A stretch of 64,000 nucleotides of DNA from an uncultured Eggerthella sp. GTDB taxonomy: Bacteria; Actinomycetota; Coriobacteriia; Coriobacteriales; Eggerthellaceae. The position numbers were made by a program, and so were the translations under genes. The stretch is taken from positions 372,001 to 436,000 of the forward strand of contig CALLDI010000007.1 in NCBI GenBank assembly GCA_937998355.1. Direction: 5' to 3'. Each line of letters starts with the position of its first letter. Position 1 is the first letter of the stretch. The notes under the pieces were generated by a model, which was not told the DNA's origin, made no database searches, and worked only from the letters and a program-made list of their open reading frames with translations. Positions 48,838 through 58,335 of this stretch are shown here, piece by piece.

Positions 48838-49482
48838 ATGTTGAACATGAAACGACAGTTCGAGAAGCGATCGTTCGCTGCCGGCGTTCTTCGTGTTACG
48901 CTCGTGCTCTTTCTTGCCGTTGCACTGTGTGCGCCTTTGGCGTGGGCCGATGAAGAGGAGCTTCCTCAGGCGACGGAGTCAGTTGATGCGAACGGCAACG
49001 TGGTCAATGTGAACCAAATGCCCGATAGTTCGTTCCTCTACAACACCGACATCTCCGAACTTTCGGATGCTGAATCGTTCCACGATGCACAGATGGTGCA
49101 AGTGAGCGGTGAAGTGGTGGGCGACCGCATCAACGATGAAACCGACCCGAACCTTTGCTGGATCGCCCTGCAGAGCCTCAACGAGAACGATTCTTCTTCG
49201 GTCTCGGTGTTGATGACGCACGAGCAAGCAGATCTGATCGATCGTTATGGCAACTACCACGTGAACGGAACCGAGCTACAAGTGCGCGGCATGTTCTATC
49301 TCACGTGTCCCGAGCATGAAGGCCTTTCTGATCTTCACGCGCAGGAAGTGACCGTGGTACATGCTGGTTCCGATCGCGAACACACGACCAATCCGGCGGT
49401 GTTGTGGGCGGCATTCCTTGCTGTTGGCATCGGGCTTTTGAGCTTGTTCACCTATCGATTCTTGCGAGAGCGAAGGAAATAG
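48838..49482 (+). CDS. Exported, C-terminally anchored protein of unknown function
   Basis: The 214-residue protein has a signal peptide or N-terminal anchor (about 15-37, cleavage likely after AWA), an extracytoplasmic domain (40-180) whose strand-rich middle (VQVSGEVVGDR, LQVRGMFYL) looks like an OB fold, and a C-terminal membrane helix (about 187-206) with a basic tail. It abuts the TrkH stop and rsgA start, so it is in the same operon. No enzyme motif is seen. Confidence 0.8.
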   Translation: MLNMKRQFEKRSFAAGVLRVTLVLFLAVALCAPLAWADEEELPQATESVDANGNVVNVNQMPDSSFLYNTDISELSDAESFHDAQMVQVSGEVVGDRINDETDPNLCWIALQSLNENDSSSVSVLMTHEQADLIDRYGNYHVNGTELQVRGMFYLTCPEHEGLSDLHAQEVTVVHAGSDREHTTNPAVLWAAFLAVGIGLLSLFTYRFLRERRK

Positions 49483-50466
49483 GTGGGCATGCAAGAAGGC
49501 GTGGTGGTCAAACTCGATCGCGGGTACCCGTTGGTGCAACTGCCCGATGGATCGACGATACGCTGCGAACATGCGACGAGCTTGGTCAAGCAGAAGACCG
49601 ACCGTGCAGTCATCGGCGACCGCGTTCGCGTCAACTATCCCGAAGGCCATGAGAAAGGTATCATCGAAGCCATCTGTCCGCGTACGACCTGTTTCGTTCG
49701 AAAGGATCCGACCGAGCGCGCGCTACCCCAGACGCTCGCATCGAATTTCGATCTCGTTCTGATCGCCCAACCGGTCGAAGAAGTGAACTTCAAGCGGCTC
49801 GAGCGCGAACTCGTGCTCGCTCATGAGACTGGCGCGAAGGTGGCGGTCGTCCTGACGAAGGCGGATCTCGCACAAGAGAACGATCGGTTCGAGGCTATCT
49901 GCGATCGTGTGCGTGCATTGGTCGGCGCCGATCCGGTGCTGGTGGTCAACCAAGAGGACCACTCTTCGATCGATGCTGTGGCACGCTTGATAGCACAGGA
50001 CAACAACACTGCTGTTCTTATCGGGCGCAGCGGAGTGGGTAAATCGAGCTTGGTGAATCTTCTGGTGGGAGAGGATATACAACGTACCACACCGGTGCGG
50101 GCGTCGGACGGAAAGGGCAGGCACACTACTGTTTCACGTGAAATCATCCCCCTGCCGAAAGGCGGCTCGATCGTCGACATGCCCGGTGTTCGCGGGCTTG
50201 GTCTGTGGGACGCCGAGGCAGGCATCAAGGCGACGTTCAGCGAGATCGAGGAGCTCGCGCAGCGTTGCAAGTTCCGGGATTGCGCGCATGATCGTGAAGC
50301 CGGGTGCGCGGTGCGGGAAGCGGTAGCGGAAGGCGCGTTGGCCCCTGAACGTCTCGAATCCTATCTTCGCTTGAAGCAAGAGAACGAAGAAGTGCACACG
50401 AAGCGCATCGAAGCCGAGCGCATCCGAGAACGCCGCGGGCATCCTCGACACCGTGGCGGAAAGTAG
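49483..50466 (+). CDS. rsgA: Ribosome small-subunit GTPase RsgA
   Basis: This GTPase shows the circular permutation typical of RsgA: an OB fold (1-75), then G4 TKAD (125-128), G1 GRSGVGKS (181-188) and G3 DMPG (232-235), followed by a zinc-binding domain with Cys262, Cys267, His269 and Cys275. It acts in late 30S subunit maturation. The start may be GTG 49483 or ATG 49489, both just after GGAAATAG. A two-mismatch parS-like sequence lies inside at 50130. Confidence 0.95.
   Translation: MGMQEGVVVKLDRGYPLVQLPDGSTIRCEHATSLVKQKTDRAVIGDRVRVNYPEGHEKGIIEAICPRTTCFVRKDPTERALPQTLASNFDLVLIAQPVEEVNFKRLERELVLAHETGAKVAVVLTKADLAQENDRFEAICDRVRALVGADPVLVVNQEDHSSIDAVARLIAQDNNTAVLIGRSGVGKSSLVNLLVGEDIQRTTPVRASDGKGRHTTVSREIIPLPKGGSIVDMPGVRGLGLWDAEAGIKATFSEIEELAQRCKFRDCAHDREAGCAVREAVAEGALAPERLESYLRLKQENEEVHTKRIEAERIRERRGHPRHRGGK
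50130..50145. promoter_or_regulatory. Degenerate parS-like site
   Basis: TGTTTCACGTGAAATC matches parS at 14 of 16 positions, within rsgA. ParB affinity at such a site is uncertain. Confidence 0.4.
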
Positions 50467-50516
50467 AGCAAGGCTACTTGCGCTACAATGGATACGCTAC
50501 TTTCGAGGAGAGCATC

Positions 50517-51791
50517 ATGAATCCAGCCGTCATCATCCCAACATTCCATCAAGCCGCGAGCGATGTCGGCAAGCCGATCGCGGAGAGCATCTACGATCAT
50601 CCAACTCCGCTGGATGCGCCCGGTACGCTCGCTCGCTGCCTCGATTCGCTCCAGCATGTTCGCGGTCTTGGACAGGTGATCATCACCGTTTCGCATAATG
50701 AAGCGGTCGAGAAGATCAAAGCGATCGTAGATAGATTCCCTCAGATGCACACGCTCGTCATCAGTGAGAGCGAAGCGGCTATCATCCAACAGCGTTTGGA
50801 GCAGCTCGGGTTCGGAGACACCTCAGAGAAGATCGGCGTGCAGGGGTATTCGGCGGTGCGCAATCTAGGCATCGTGGTATCGAACATCCTGGGCTTCGAT
50901 GCGGTGGTCTTTCTCGATGACGATGAAGTGATCGAAGACCCCGAATTCCTGACGAAGGCTATGTATGGACTTGGTAAGCTGACGCGCCGCGAGATCCCGA
51001 TCCTTGCGAAATCGGGCTACTACTTGAACGCAAAGGGCAGCTATCTTTCGATGAGCCAGAACAAATGGTACAACCGCTATTGGCAGCAAGGTTCAGCGTT
51101 CAACGATTGGATCACGAAAGCGATGTCTGGCCCGCGTCTTTCGCGTTCGAATCACGTGTGCGGGGGATGTCTTGCGTTGCATAAGCAGGCCTACATGCGC
51201 GTATGCTTCGACCCCTGGATCCCGCGCGGTGAGGACCTGGATTATCTCATCAACCTGCGCATGTACGGTTCAGATGTATGGTTCGATAACCAATGGTACC
51301 TGCGCCACCTCCCGCCGCAAGAGCGTCATGAGGGGCATCGCTTCCGTCGCGACATCTTCCGCTGGATCTACGAATATTACAAGATCGAGTTCAGTCAGTC
51401 GCAGATCGATCTCCTGCAGATCAAGCCCTCTTCTTTGGAGCCATATCCGGGGCCGTTCCTCGAACGGGGTCTCGAGAAGCGCATCAAGAAAACGGCGCTC
51501 CTGCGTTCGCTCGTTCGTCCTGATAAGGCGGCCTATCGCAAGGCGGCTACCGTTGCGACTTCCGAAGCGGTGATGTATGCCCAGAAGTATTGCGATAAAT
51601 ACTTCGACTTTCAGCGCGTATGGGTGCAGATCATGGCGCAGACCGAGAACGATACGGTCTTACAGCAAGCGCTCATCCAAGCAGCGCTCGCACGTGAGGC
51701 TGGGGAAGAGATCGAAGTCTCTGTCCCGAATTCAGGCCTCGATGCGGGCATGACTGGCGAGATCCATCTCAATCTCGCGGATGAGGAATAG
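50517..51791 (+). CDS. Glycosyltransferase family 2-like protein
   Basis: The 424-residue cytoplasmic protein has a GT-A-like N-terminal half: NPAVIIPTF start, the metal/sugar-nucleotide motif FLDDDEVIED (Asp134-136) and a second acidic motif WIPRGEDLDYL near 235. The C-terminal third is helical. There are no membrane helices. The acceptor and donor are unknown; a soluble GT2-like enzyme acting on glucosylglycerate- or wall-related substrates is one possibility. ATG 50517 follows GAGGAG; a TACAAT lies about 30 bp upstream. The TauE gene begins 8 bp after its stop. Confidence 0.75.
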   Translation: MNPAVIIPTFHQAASDVGKPIAESIYDHPTPLDAPGTLARCLDSLQHVRGLGQVIITVSHNEAVEKIKAIVDRFPQMHTLVISESEAAIIQQRLEQLGFGDTSEKIGVQGYSAVRNLGIVVSNILGFDAVVFLDDDEVIEDPEFLTKAMYGLGKLTRREIPILAKSGYYLNAKGSYLSMSQNKWYNRYWQQGSAFNDWITKAMSGPRLSRSNHVCGGCLALHKQAYMRVCFDPWIPRGEDLDYLINLRMYGSDVWFDNQWYLRHLPPQERHEGHRFRRDIFRWIYEYYKIEFSQSQIDLLQIKPSSLEPYPGPFLERGLEKRIKKTALLRSLVRPDKAAYRKAATVATSEAVMYAQKYCDKYFDFQRVWVQIMAQTENDTVLQQALIQAALAREAGEEIEVSVPNSGLDAGMTGEIHLNLADEE

Positions 51792-51799
51792 GGCTCGCA

Positions 51800-52717
51800 G
51801 TGCTCGAACAGTTCGTGGTCGCTATCATCTTCGGCCTCATCGTCGGTCTTTTCTCGGGGCTTCTTGGCATCGGCGGCGGAACGCTCATGGTCCCCGTCTT
51901 TCGTCTCGGGTTCGGCATGAGCGCGATCGCTTCCACCGCGACCTCGCTCTTCACCATCGTTCCCACCTCCATCGCGGGATGCATCACGCATCTCAAGAAC
52001 GGTACCTGCATCGCGAAGATCGGCCTAGCAGCTGGTATCGCAGGCGCACTCACGTCTCCTCTTGGCGTGCTCGCTGCGACGAATTCGCCCGACATCGCGA
52101 TCATGGCATGTGCTGCGCTCATCATCGCGTATTCTGCGGTGACGATGTTCAGGAAGGCGCTGAACATGCCGAAGCGTTCGCGCTCCGATCTTTCGATGCA
52201 CGCAGCGCTCCAGCGTTTTCGCGCAGAATTCGCAGACGAGGAGCTCACGCCTGAACAGATCGAGCAAGAACGTGCGCGGCAAGCAGCGGCACTCGCTGAA
52301 CAGAAGCGCCAGCTGCGCGAAGAGCGCAAGCGCGTCACCGCGAAGATGTGCGCGATCGGCGCTGCGATCGGGCTGGTCGCAGGTTTCGCCTCGGGTTATG
52401 TTGGCGTGGGTGGCGGTTTCATCATGGTGCCGCTGTTCATCTCGCTACTTGGCATCACCATGAAGCAGGCTTCGGGAACGAGCCTGGTCGCGGTGGTGCT
52501 GCTTGCTATTCCGGGAGTCATCACGCAATGCGTGCACGGAAATGTCGACTACATCGCTGGCATCGCGATGGCGATCGGCTCCATCCCTGGCGCGCTCATC
52601 GGCGCGTCGCTCATCCGCTATATTCCCGAGCGGAAATTGCGCTTTTTGTTCGGGTTCTTCCTGCTATTTGCCGCTATTATTCTTATAGGTAATGAATTGG
52701 GCGTTTTCGCGGGATAG
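51800..52717 (+). CDS. TauE/SafE-family anion transporter
   Basis: The 305-residue membrane protein has two homologous halves, each starting with a Gly-rich helix (FSGLLGIGGGTLMVP and ASGYVGVGGGFIMVP), characteristic of the TauE/SafE family of sulfite/organosulfonate exporters. Between the halves lies a charged, helical cytoplasmic loop of about 60 residues (130-190), longer than usual. The start is GTG 51800. Substrate unknown; it is co-oriented with the glycosyltransferase-like gene before and the sensor kinase after. Confidence 0.9.
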   Translation: MLEQFVVAIIFGLIVGLFSGLLGIGGGTLMVPVFRLGFGMSAIASTATSLFTIVPTSIAGCITHLKNGTCIAKIGLAAGIAGALTSPLGVLAATNSPDIAIMACAALIIAYSAVTMFRKALNMPKRSRSDLSMHAALQRFRAEFADEELTPEQIEQERARQAAALAEQKRQLREERKRVTAKMCAIGAAIGLVAGFASGYVGVGGGFIMVPLFISLLGITMKQASGTSLVAVVLLAIPGVITQCVHGNVDYIAGIAMAIGSIPGALIGASLIRYIPERKLRFLFGFFLLFAAIILIGNELGVFAG

Positions 52718-52748
52718 TTCGCGATTCGCGTTCTTCGCAGGGGTGAAC

Positions 52749-54044
52749 ATGAATTTCCCACGCCACAACATCTACGTCTTCTTCGAGATCCTTTCGCTGT
52801 GTCTTTCGCTCATTGCTGGCTGCGCGCTCGGGTGGGCGATGTTCGGAGAGAAGAATCCCGTGCTCATCGGCTTCACCGGCATCCTCTTCACGGTCTTCTT
52901 GCTCATTACCATCGCGCTCATGCTCGACCCGGACAAGATCCGCGCTCGCCAGTCTCTTTCCGTGCTTGGACTTGCGAGCGACCTGCTGGAAGGCATCCAG
53001 GGCGGATTCGATACCGCTAGCGCCCAGCATGCCTGCGAGATCCTGTATCGTTCGTCGTCCGCATCCGCGGTCGCGGTCACCGATACCGAGGTGATCTTGG
53101 GATATTGCGGCGCAGGCGAAGATGAACTTGGCCAGCGTGAATGTAGCATCCGCACGCTCGCGACCAGGCAGACGCTCGAAGACGGGCAGACGCGCGTGCT
53201 GAACACTCCAGAAGAAGTGGGGCTGCCCAATAAAGTGCGCGGCATCAAAGCGGCTATCATCGTGCCGCTCAAGATCGGTTCGACCATCGTCGGAACGCTA
53301 AAATTCTACTATCCGTCCGCTTCGCGAATCACCGAGACGCAAGTATCGATCGCAGAGGGCTTCGCGCAGCTCATCTCTACGCAGATCGCGGCTATGGAGC
53401 TCGAAGAACAGAAGAAGCTCGCCACTAGCATGGAGCTCAAGGCTCTGCAAAGCCAGATCAACCCGCATTTCCTCTTCAACACCATCAACACGATGGCATC
53501 GCTCATTCGCACCGATCCTGAAAAGGCGCGCGTGCTGCTGCGCGAATTTGCGGTCTTCTATCGTCAGGCGCTGGAGAATGCATCCGACTTGATCCCACTC
53601 GCTCGCGAAGTCGAGCAGACGGTTCGCTATCTCTCGCTCGAGCAGGCGCGCTTCGGTGAGGATCGCTTATGCGTGAAGGTCTCGATCAGCGATGATGTGA
53701 AAGCGCTCATGGTGCCAGCATTCATGATCCAGCCTTTGGTCGAGAACTCCATCAAGCACGGTTTCCCTGCGGAAGGGCAGCTCGTCATCTCGATCAGTGG
53801 CGAGATCAAGCTCGCTGATGTGTATCTGTACGTGGCTGATAATGGTCTCGGCATGACCGATGAAGCGCTCAAGAACATCATGAGTCCGAGCTCGCAGACG
53901 GGGCTGGGCATCGCGGTCAAGAACGTCAACGACCGTATCCGTGGGTATTATGGCGAAGAATCCTACATGGAATATCAGAGCGAACTGGGCAAAGGCACGC
54001 AGGTCACGCTCTATTTGAAGGATTGCGCCTCCAATCAGTATTGA
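52749..54044 (+). CDS. LytS-type sensor histidine kinase (GAF + His_kinase)
   Basis: The 431-residue kinase has two N-terminal membrane helices (about 10-30 and 38-58), a GAF-like domain (about 75-215) and the LytS/YehU kinase core with QSQINPHFLFNTINT (His240), N box ENSIKHG and G1 DNGLGM. It lacks the 5TM-LYT sensor domain, so sensing is probably through the GAF domain. ATG 52749 after GGGGTGAAC is preferred over the open frame to 52692. The cognate LytTR regulator follows after a 181-bp gap. Confidence 0.92.
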   Translation: MNFPRHNIYVFFEILSLCLSLIAGCALGWAMFGEKNPVLIGFTGILFTVFLLITIALMLDPDKIRARQSLSVLGLASDLLEGIQGGFDTASAQHACEILYRSSSASAVAVTDTEVILGYCGAGEDELGQRECSIRTLATRQTLEDGQTRVLNTPEEVGLPNKVRGIKAAIIVPLKIGSTIVGTLKFYYPSASRITETQVSIAEGFAQLISTQIAAMELEEQKKLATSMELKALQSQINPHFLFNTINTMASLIRTDPEKARVLLREFAVFYRQALENASDLIPLAREVEQTVRYLSLEQARFGEDRLCVKVSISDDVKALMVPAFMIQPLVENSIKHGFPAEGQLVISISGEIKLADVYLYVADNGLGMTDEALKNIMSPSSQTGLGIAVKNVNDRIRGYYGEESYMEYQSELGKGTQVTLYLKDCASNQY

Positions 54045-54068
54045 TGAGCGAGCCCAAGAGCGTTCCGA

Positions 54069-54087
54069 ACAGGCGTAATACGCCTGT
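54069..54087. promoter_or_regulatory. Perfect palindrome between kinase and regulator genes
   Basis: ACAGGCGTA-A-TACGCCTGT is a perfect 9-bp inverted repeat with a single-base centre and no T-run after it. It could be an operator for the LytTR regulator, whose -10 box (TATAAT) lies at 54175-54180. Confidence 0.5.
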
Positions 54088-54225
54088 GGACAGGGGTGTG
54101 CGCGGGGGCGTCGGATAATCTGTTTTGAATACGGTTTGCGTGATAAAGACGCTGCAGAACGCTGCGTAATAGTCTATAATAGGCACGATTTTGTAAGTTT
54201 TTCACTTTACACAGAGGAGGTCGTG

Positions 54226-54939
54226 TTGTTAAAGGCGATCATTGTAGACGACGAAGCGCCAGCACGCTCCGAATTACGTTTTTTGTTAGGCGAACTCAAT
54301 CAGGCTGAGGTCGTATCTGAAGCAGCCAGTGTTCGCGAGGCTATCGAAAAGCTCAAGGAATATCCTTGTGACGTGATGTTCCTCGATATCAACATGCCAG
54401 AAGCTACCGGTCTTCAGCTGGCCGAGGCTCTTCAGCATCTGAAATTCCCACCCGCAGTCGTCTTCGTCACCGCGTATAGCGAATTCGCGCTCGACGCATT
54501 CAAGGTGAACGCGGTCGATTACCTGGTCAAGCCGGTCGAGACCGAGCGCCTTGCTCATGCGCTCGCTCGCGTTCGCGAACATGTGGTCTTGCATGCGCGT
54601 GCCCAGAAGGCGGAGCGCATCCCGGTCGAAAAGGGTGGCAAGAAGATCCTCATCAACATCGATCAGATCCGTTTCGTCATGGCTCGTGACGATTATGCTT
54701 ATCTTCAGACCGATACCGACCGCTATTTCTCAACGGTCAGCTTGGCTCAGCTCGAGAAGACGCTCGATGGCCACGGTTTCTTCCGTGTTCATCGTGGTTA
54801 CCTGGTCAATCTTTCGCTGGTCAAGGAAGTCGAGCCTCAGTCTGGTGGTACGCTCTTGCTCACGCTCGATGGTGTGGAAGAGAAGATCCCCGTCTCACGC
54901 CGCCGCGTTTCTTCGTTGAAGAAAGCGCTCGGACTGTAA
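54226..54939 (+). CDS. LytTR-family response regulator
   Basis: The 237-residue regulator has a receiver domain (1-120; Asp8/Asp9, phosphoacceptor Asp54, Lys near 104 in YLVKPVE) and a LytTR DNA-binding domain (about 135-237) with the typical FFRVHRGYLVNLSLVKEV block. No ATG is near; GAGGAGG at 54214-54220 best fits TTG 54226 (5-nt spacing), with GTG 54223 an alternative. It forms a pair with the LytS kinase upstream. Confidence 0.93.
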   Translation: MLKAIIVDDEAPARSELRFLLGELNQAEVVSEAASVREAIEKLKEYPCDVMFLDINMPEATGLQLAEALQHLKFPPAVVFVTAYSEFALDAFKVNAVDYLVKPVETERLAHALARVREHVVLHARAQKAERIPVEKGGKKILINIDQIRFVMARDDYAYLQTDTDRYFSTVSLAQLEKTLDGHGFFRVHRGYLVNLSLVKEVEPQSGGTLLLTLDGVEEKIPVSRRRVSSLKKALGL

Positions 54940-54960
54940 GTCTGCTGCTCATCGTGTTTC

Positions 54961-54991
54961 AAAACGCCTCCCTGATGAGAGGCGTTTTTTT
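54961..54991 (+). terminator. Terminator after the LytTR regulator
   Basis: AAACGCCTC/GAGGCGTTT forms a 9-bp stem with an 8-nt loop followed by seven or more T residues. Confidence 0.92.
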
Positions 54992-55145
54992 CATACCTCG
55001 CACTGGTCTCGCACTGGTTGAAGGACGTCTGCACGCATGCTGGCCGATTACGTTCATCCGTAGGGAGCATGGGCGATAAGGAAGAGCAGCTGCGCGTGCT
55101 AAAATTCAAGTTCATCCTAAAAATTCTTCGAGATTGGATCGTTCT

Positions 55146-55616
55146 ATGGAATGTAGCGCACAGAATCCCGTTATCGGCATCATCATGGGTTCCGAATCCG
55201 ACATGCCCGCGATGGAGCCGTGCATGAAGCAACTCGACGATTTCGGCGTTCCGTACGAAGTGAAGATCGCCAGTGCGCATCGCAAGCCTAACGAGGTCCA
55301 TGAATGGGCGTCCACTGCGATCGATCGTGGCATTCGCGTCATCATCGCTGCAGCTGGAAAGGCTGCTCATCTCGGCGGTGTCGTTGCCGCGTATACGCCC
55401 GCGCCGGTCATCGCTGTGCCTATGAAAACGAGCGACCTTGGTGGGTTGGACTCGCTCCTTTCCATGGTGCAGATGCCGAGCGGCGTTCCCGTTGCGTGCG
55501 TCGCCATCAACGGAGCGAAGAACGCTGCTATCTTGGCTGTTCAGATGATGGGCACGGGCTGCGAAGGCGCGCGCCAGAAGATCATCGATCTCAAAGCCGA
55601 GATGGCCAACGCCTAG
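55146..55616 (+). CDS. purE: N5-carboxyaminoimidazole ribonucleotide mutase
   Basis: The 156-residue protein is class I PurE, which moves the carboxyl group of N5-CAIR to form CAIR in purine synthesis. Signatures are IGIIMGSESDMP, ASAHRKPNEV (catalytic His in SAHR) and AGKAAHLGGVVAAYT. Usual length. purK is not adjacent. ATG 55146 is chosen over the in-frame TTG at 55134. Confidence 0.95.
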   Translation: MECSAQNPVIGIIMGSESDMPAMEPCMKQLDDFGVPYEVKIASAHRKPNEVHEWASTAIDRGIRVIIAAAGKAAHLGGVVAAYTPAPVIAVPMKTSDLGGLDSLLSMVQMPSGVPVACVAINGAKNAAILAVQMMGTGCEGARQKIIDLKAEMANA

Positions 55617-55680
55617 AGGTATTCACCGATCGACGCTCTTTGAGCGAACGAATGAACGAAAAGAATGAGACGAGGTAGTT

Positions 55681-57669
55681 GTGACCAAATCCTTCTTGAT
55701 GGGAAATCAGGCGTTCGCGCACGCCGCTCTTGAAGCTGGTGCGCGCGTTTGTGCTGGTTATCCAGGAACTCCTTCTTCAGAAGTGATCGAGACCATCGCG
55801 CAGTTGCGCGATGCTGGCTCTGCGCATGACGTGTACGTCGAGTGGTCGACGAACGAAAAAGCTGCGCTCGAGATGTTAGCGGGTGCGTCGCTTTCAGGTG
55901 CGCGCACGTTGTTCACCGCGAAACAGGTCGGACTCAACGTTGCGAGTGATGCGCTCATGTCGCTCAACTACATCGGCGTAGAGGGCGGTACGGTCCTGCT
56001 CGTCGCAGATGATCCTGGTCCGATCTCTTCGCAGACCGAACAAGATACGCGCAGATTCGCTTCTTTCGCGAAGGTTCCCGTGTTCGATCCAGCGACTCCT
56101 GAACAGGGGTGCGCCATGATCGCGGCCGCCTACGATCTGTCGGAGAAATACCATACCCCCGTCATCTTCCGTCCCACCACGCGCATCTGTCATGCGTCCA
56201 CGTTCGTCGAAGTCGCAGATGAAACGCAGGGCAAAGAGGCGGCTGGGTTCGAGAAGGATGCGAGCAAATGGGTCATCTTCCCGGGTCGTTCGTATCGCGC
56301 GCATGGCGAGATCAACGAACGTCTGCCCCGGATCGCGCAGGAATTCAGCATGTCGGCGTTCAATCCTTGGGAAGAGGTCGCGGGTACCGACGAAGATGCC
56401 AAGATCGGCATCATTGCAGGTGGCATCTCGTATTCTTACGCGCAAGAGGCCTTGCGCCAGATCGAGGAGAAGGTCGCCTCGGCTGGCGCTCTCTCGCCGA
56501 GCTATCGCTTGATGCAGGTGGGTACGCCGTATCCGTTCCCTGAAGAAGCGGTCGCGCGTTTCGCGGACGGGCTCGATAAGATCCTCGTTCTTGAAGAGCT
56601 CGATCATGTGATCGAGGATGAACTACTGAAACTGTGTGGCAAGCTGCATGCCGGCTTCGATGTGCACGGAAAGCTTTCGGGCGATACGACGGATCGTGGC
56701 GAGAACAGCGTCGATGTCATCGCTTCGCAGATCGAATCGTTCTTCGGCCTGGATCTTTCCGACTCCGAGACCATCGAGGTCGACTTCCATGAGCCGATCC
56801 CTGAGCGACCTGCGGTTCTGTGTGCAGGATGCCCTCATCGCGGTGCGTTCTATGCCGTGAAGAAGGCGCTCGGCCGCACGCGCGAAGCGGTGATGTGTGG
56901 AGATATCGGCTGCTACACGCTCGGTAATGCTGAACCGTTGAATGCGGTCGATACGTGTCTCGATATGGGTGCGGGCATCACGATGGCCCAGGGTTTCAAT
57001 GTCATCGAGCCTGATAAGAAGGCCATCGCGTTCGTTGGTGATTCGACCTTCTTTGCTTCCGGCATGACCGGCGTCGCGAACGCCGTCTACAACCAACACG
57101 ACATCACGATCGTGGTGTTGGATAATGCGACCACCGCCATGACCGGCTCACAACCTCATCCTGGTACGGGCGCTACGTTGATGGGTAGCTTCACGGCGCC
57201 CATCTCGATCCATGATGTGCTCGTCTCGCTCGGCGTGAAGAAGATCACGAAGGCCAATCCGCTGTTCGCCGACAAGGCGATCGAAGCAGCCCGTGAAGCG
57301 ATCGATTATGAAGGACCATCGGCGGTCATCTACGAATCGCCGTGCACGAAGCTCACGAAGCCGAAGCCCCCGGTCTACTTCATCGCGAATGCCTGTGCTG
57401 GCTGCCGCAAATGCGTGACCACCATCGGTTGTCCTGCACTGGGCTGGAGCGAGATCGGACACTCCATCGTCATCAATCGAACTCTTTGCGTAGGGTGCGG
57501 TTTGTGTACCGATATCTGCGAATATGGTGCCATCACGTGTCCGACGCGCAAGCGCGTGCGTCCCGTTCTGCCTCCTCGATCACAGCGACTGCATGCAGAG
57601 GACGGATCGCTCAGTCGTTTCCCGACCCCGCAAGAGCTTGCTGCGAAGGAAGGTGGTAGCGATGATTAA
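55681..57669 (+). CDS. iorA: Indolepyruvate:ferredoxin oxidoreductase alpha subunit
   Basis: The 662-residue subunit oxidatively decarboxylates aryl pyruvates from Trp, Phe and Tyr transamination to aryl-acetyl-CoA, reducing ferredoxin. It has the pyruvate-oxidoreductase Pyr domain (VCAGYPGTPSSEV), the thiamine-diphosphate-binding domain (CGDIGCYTLG, GDSTFFASG, DNATTAMTG) and two 4Fe-4S clusters near the C-terminus (Cys572/575/578/584 and Cys603/606/609/613). The start is GTG 55681. It overlaps the beta-subunit gene by 8 bp. Confidence 0.95.
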   Translation: MTKSFLMGNQAFAHAALEAGARVCAGYPGTPSSEVIETIAQLRDAGSAHDVYVEWSTNEKAALEMLAGASLSGARTLFTAKQVGLNVASDALMSLNYIGVEGGTVLLVADDPGPISSQTEQDTRRFASFAKVPVFDPATPEQGCAMIAAAYDLSEKYHTPVIFRPTTRICHASTFVEVADETQGKEAAGFEKDASKWVIFPGRSYRAHGEINERLPRIAQEFSMSAFNPWEEVAGTDEDAKIGIIAGGISYSYAQEALRQIEEKVASAGALSPSYRLMQVGTPYPFPEEAVARFADGLDKILVLEELDHVIEDELLKLCGKLHAGFDVHGKLSGDTTDRGENSVDVIASQIESFFGLDLSDSETIEVDFHEPIPERPAVLCAGCPHRGAFYAVKKALGRTREAVMCGDIGCYTLGNAEPLNAVDTCLDMGAGITMAQGFNVIEPDKKAIAFVGDSTFFASGMTGVANAVYNQHDITIVVLDNATTAMTGSQPHPGTGATLMGSFTAPISIHDVLVSLGVKKITKANPLFADKAIEAAREAIDYEGPSAVIYESPCTKLTKPKPPVYFIANACAGCRKCVTTIGCPALGWSEIGHSIVINRTLCVGCGLCTDICEYGAITCPTRKRVRPVLPPRSQRLHAEDGSLSRFPTPQELAAKEGGSDD

Positions 57670-58288
57670 CGTATCGATCGCCGGGATCGGTGGCCAGGGA
57701 AGCGTTCTTGCTGCGCGCATCTTGGCGCAGGCGGCTGAAGCGAAAGGCTGGCAAGTCCGTAGTGCTGAGACGATCGGCATGGCCCAGCGCGGCGGCGATG
57801 TCATGTCGCATGTTCGTATGGGAAACGAAGGAGAGACGGTCTTCTCTCCGCTTCCTGCGAAGGGCAGCGTCGATGTCCTGATCGCGCTCGAACCAGGCGA
57901 AGCTGCGCGCAGCCTGCCGTATTTGAAACAGAATGGCCTGTTGGTGGTGGCTTCGTCGGGCATCGCTCCTGTCATGGCGAACTTCAAGCGCCAGACCTAT
58001 CACCCGCAAGCATTGATCGACGATATGCGCGCATCGGGTGTGAAGATGGTCGTGGTCGACGATGATGAATTGGTGCGTCGCTTGGGTGAGCCGAAGGCAT
58101 TGAACGTGATGATGTTGGCATACGCGATCATCGCGGTGAACAAACGTCCCGATTGCGCGGATAACGCGCTGCGCGGCGCGATCACGCTCGAAGACATCGA
58201 TCGTGCGATCCCTGCATGCGTGAAGCGCAAGCTCGTTTCGACGAACCAGAAGGCGATCAAGGTCGTATCGCAGGTCGCGCGTGTCTGA
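57662..58288 (+). CDS. iorB: Indolepyruvate:ferredoxin oxidoreductase beta subunit
   Basis: The 208-residue gamma-domain-type subunit begins with INVSIAGIGGQGSVLAARIL, the hallmark GxGGQG of this family, and has the typical GMAQRGGDVMSHVR segment. It completes the IorAB enzyme with the upstream gene, with which it overlaps by 8 bp. ATG 57662 is preferred to the long open frame that starts inside iorA. The paaK gene follows after 47 bp. Confidence 0.95.
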   Translation: MINVSIAGIGGQGSVLAARILAQAAEAKGWQVRSAETIGMAQRGGDVMSHVRMGNEGETVFSPLPAKGSVDVLIALEPGEAARSLPYLKQNGLLVVASSGIAPVMANFKRQTYHPQALIDDMRASGVKMVVVDDDELVRRLGEPKALNVMMLAYAIIAVNKRPDCADNALRGAITLEDIDRAIPACVKRKLVSTNQKAIKVVSQVARV

Positions 58289-58335
58289 TCGCACGGCCAG
58301 AGCGTGTACTTGAGGAATGAAGAGAGAGAGATCGG

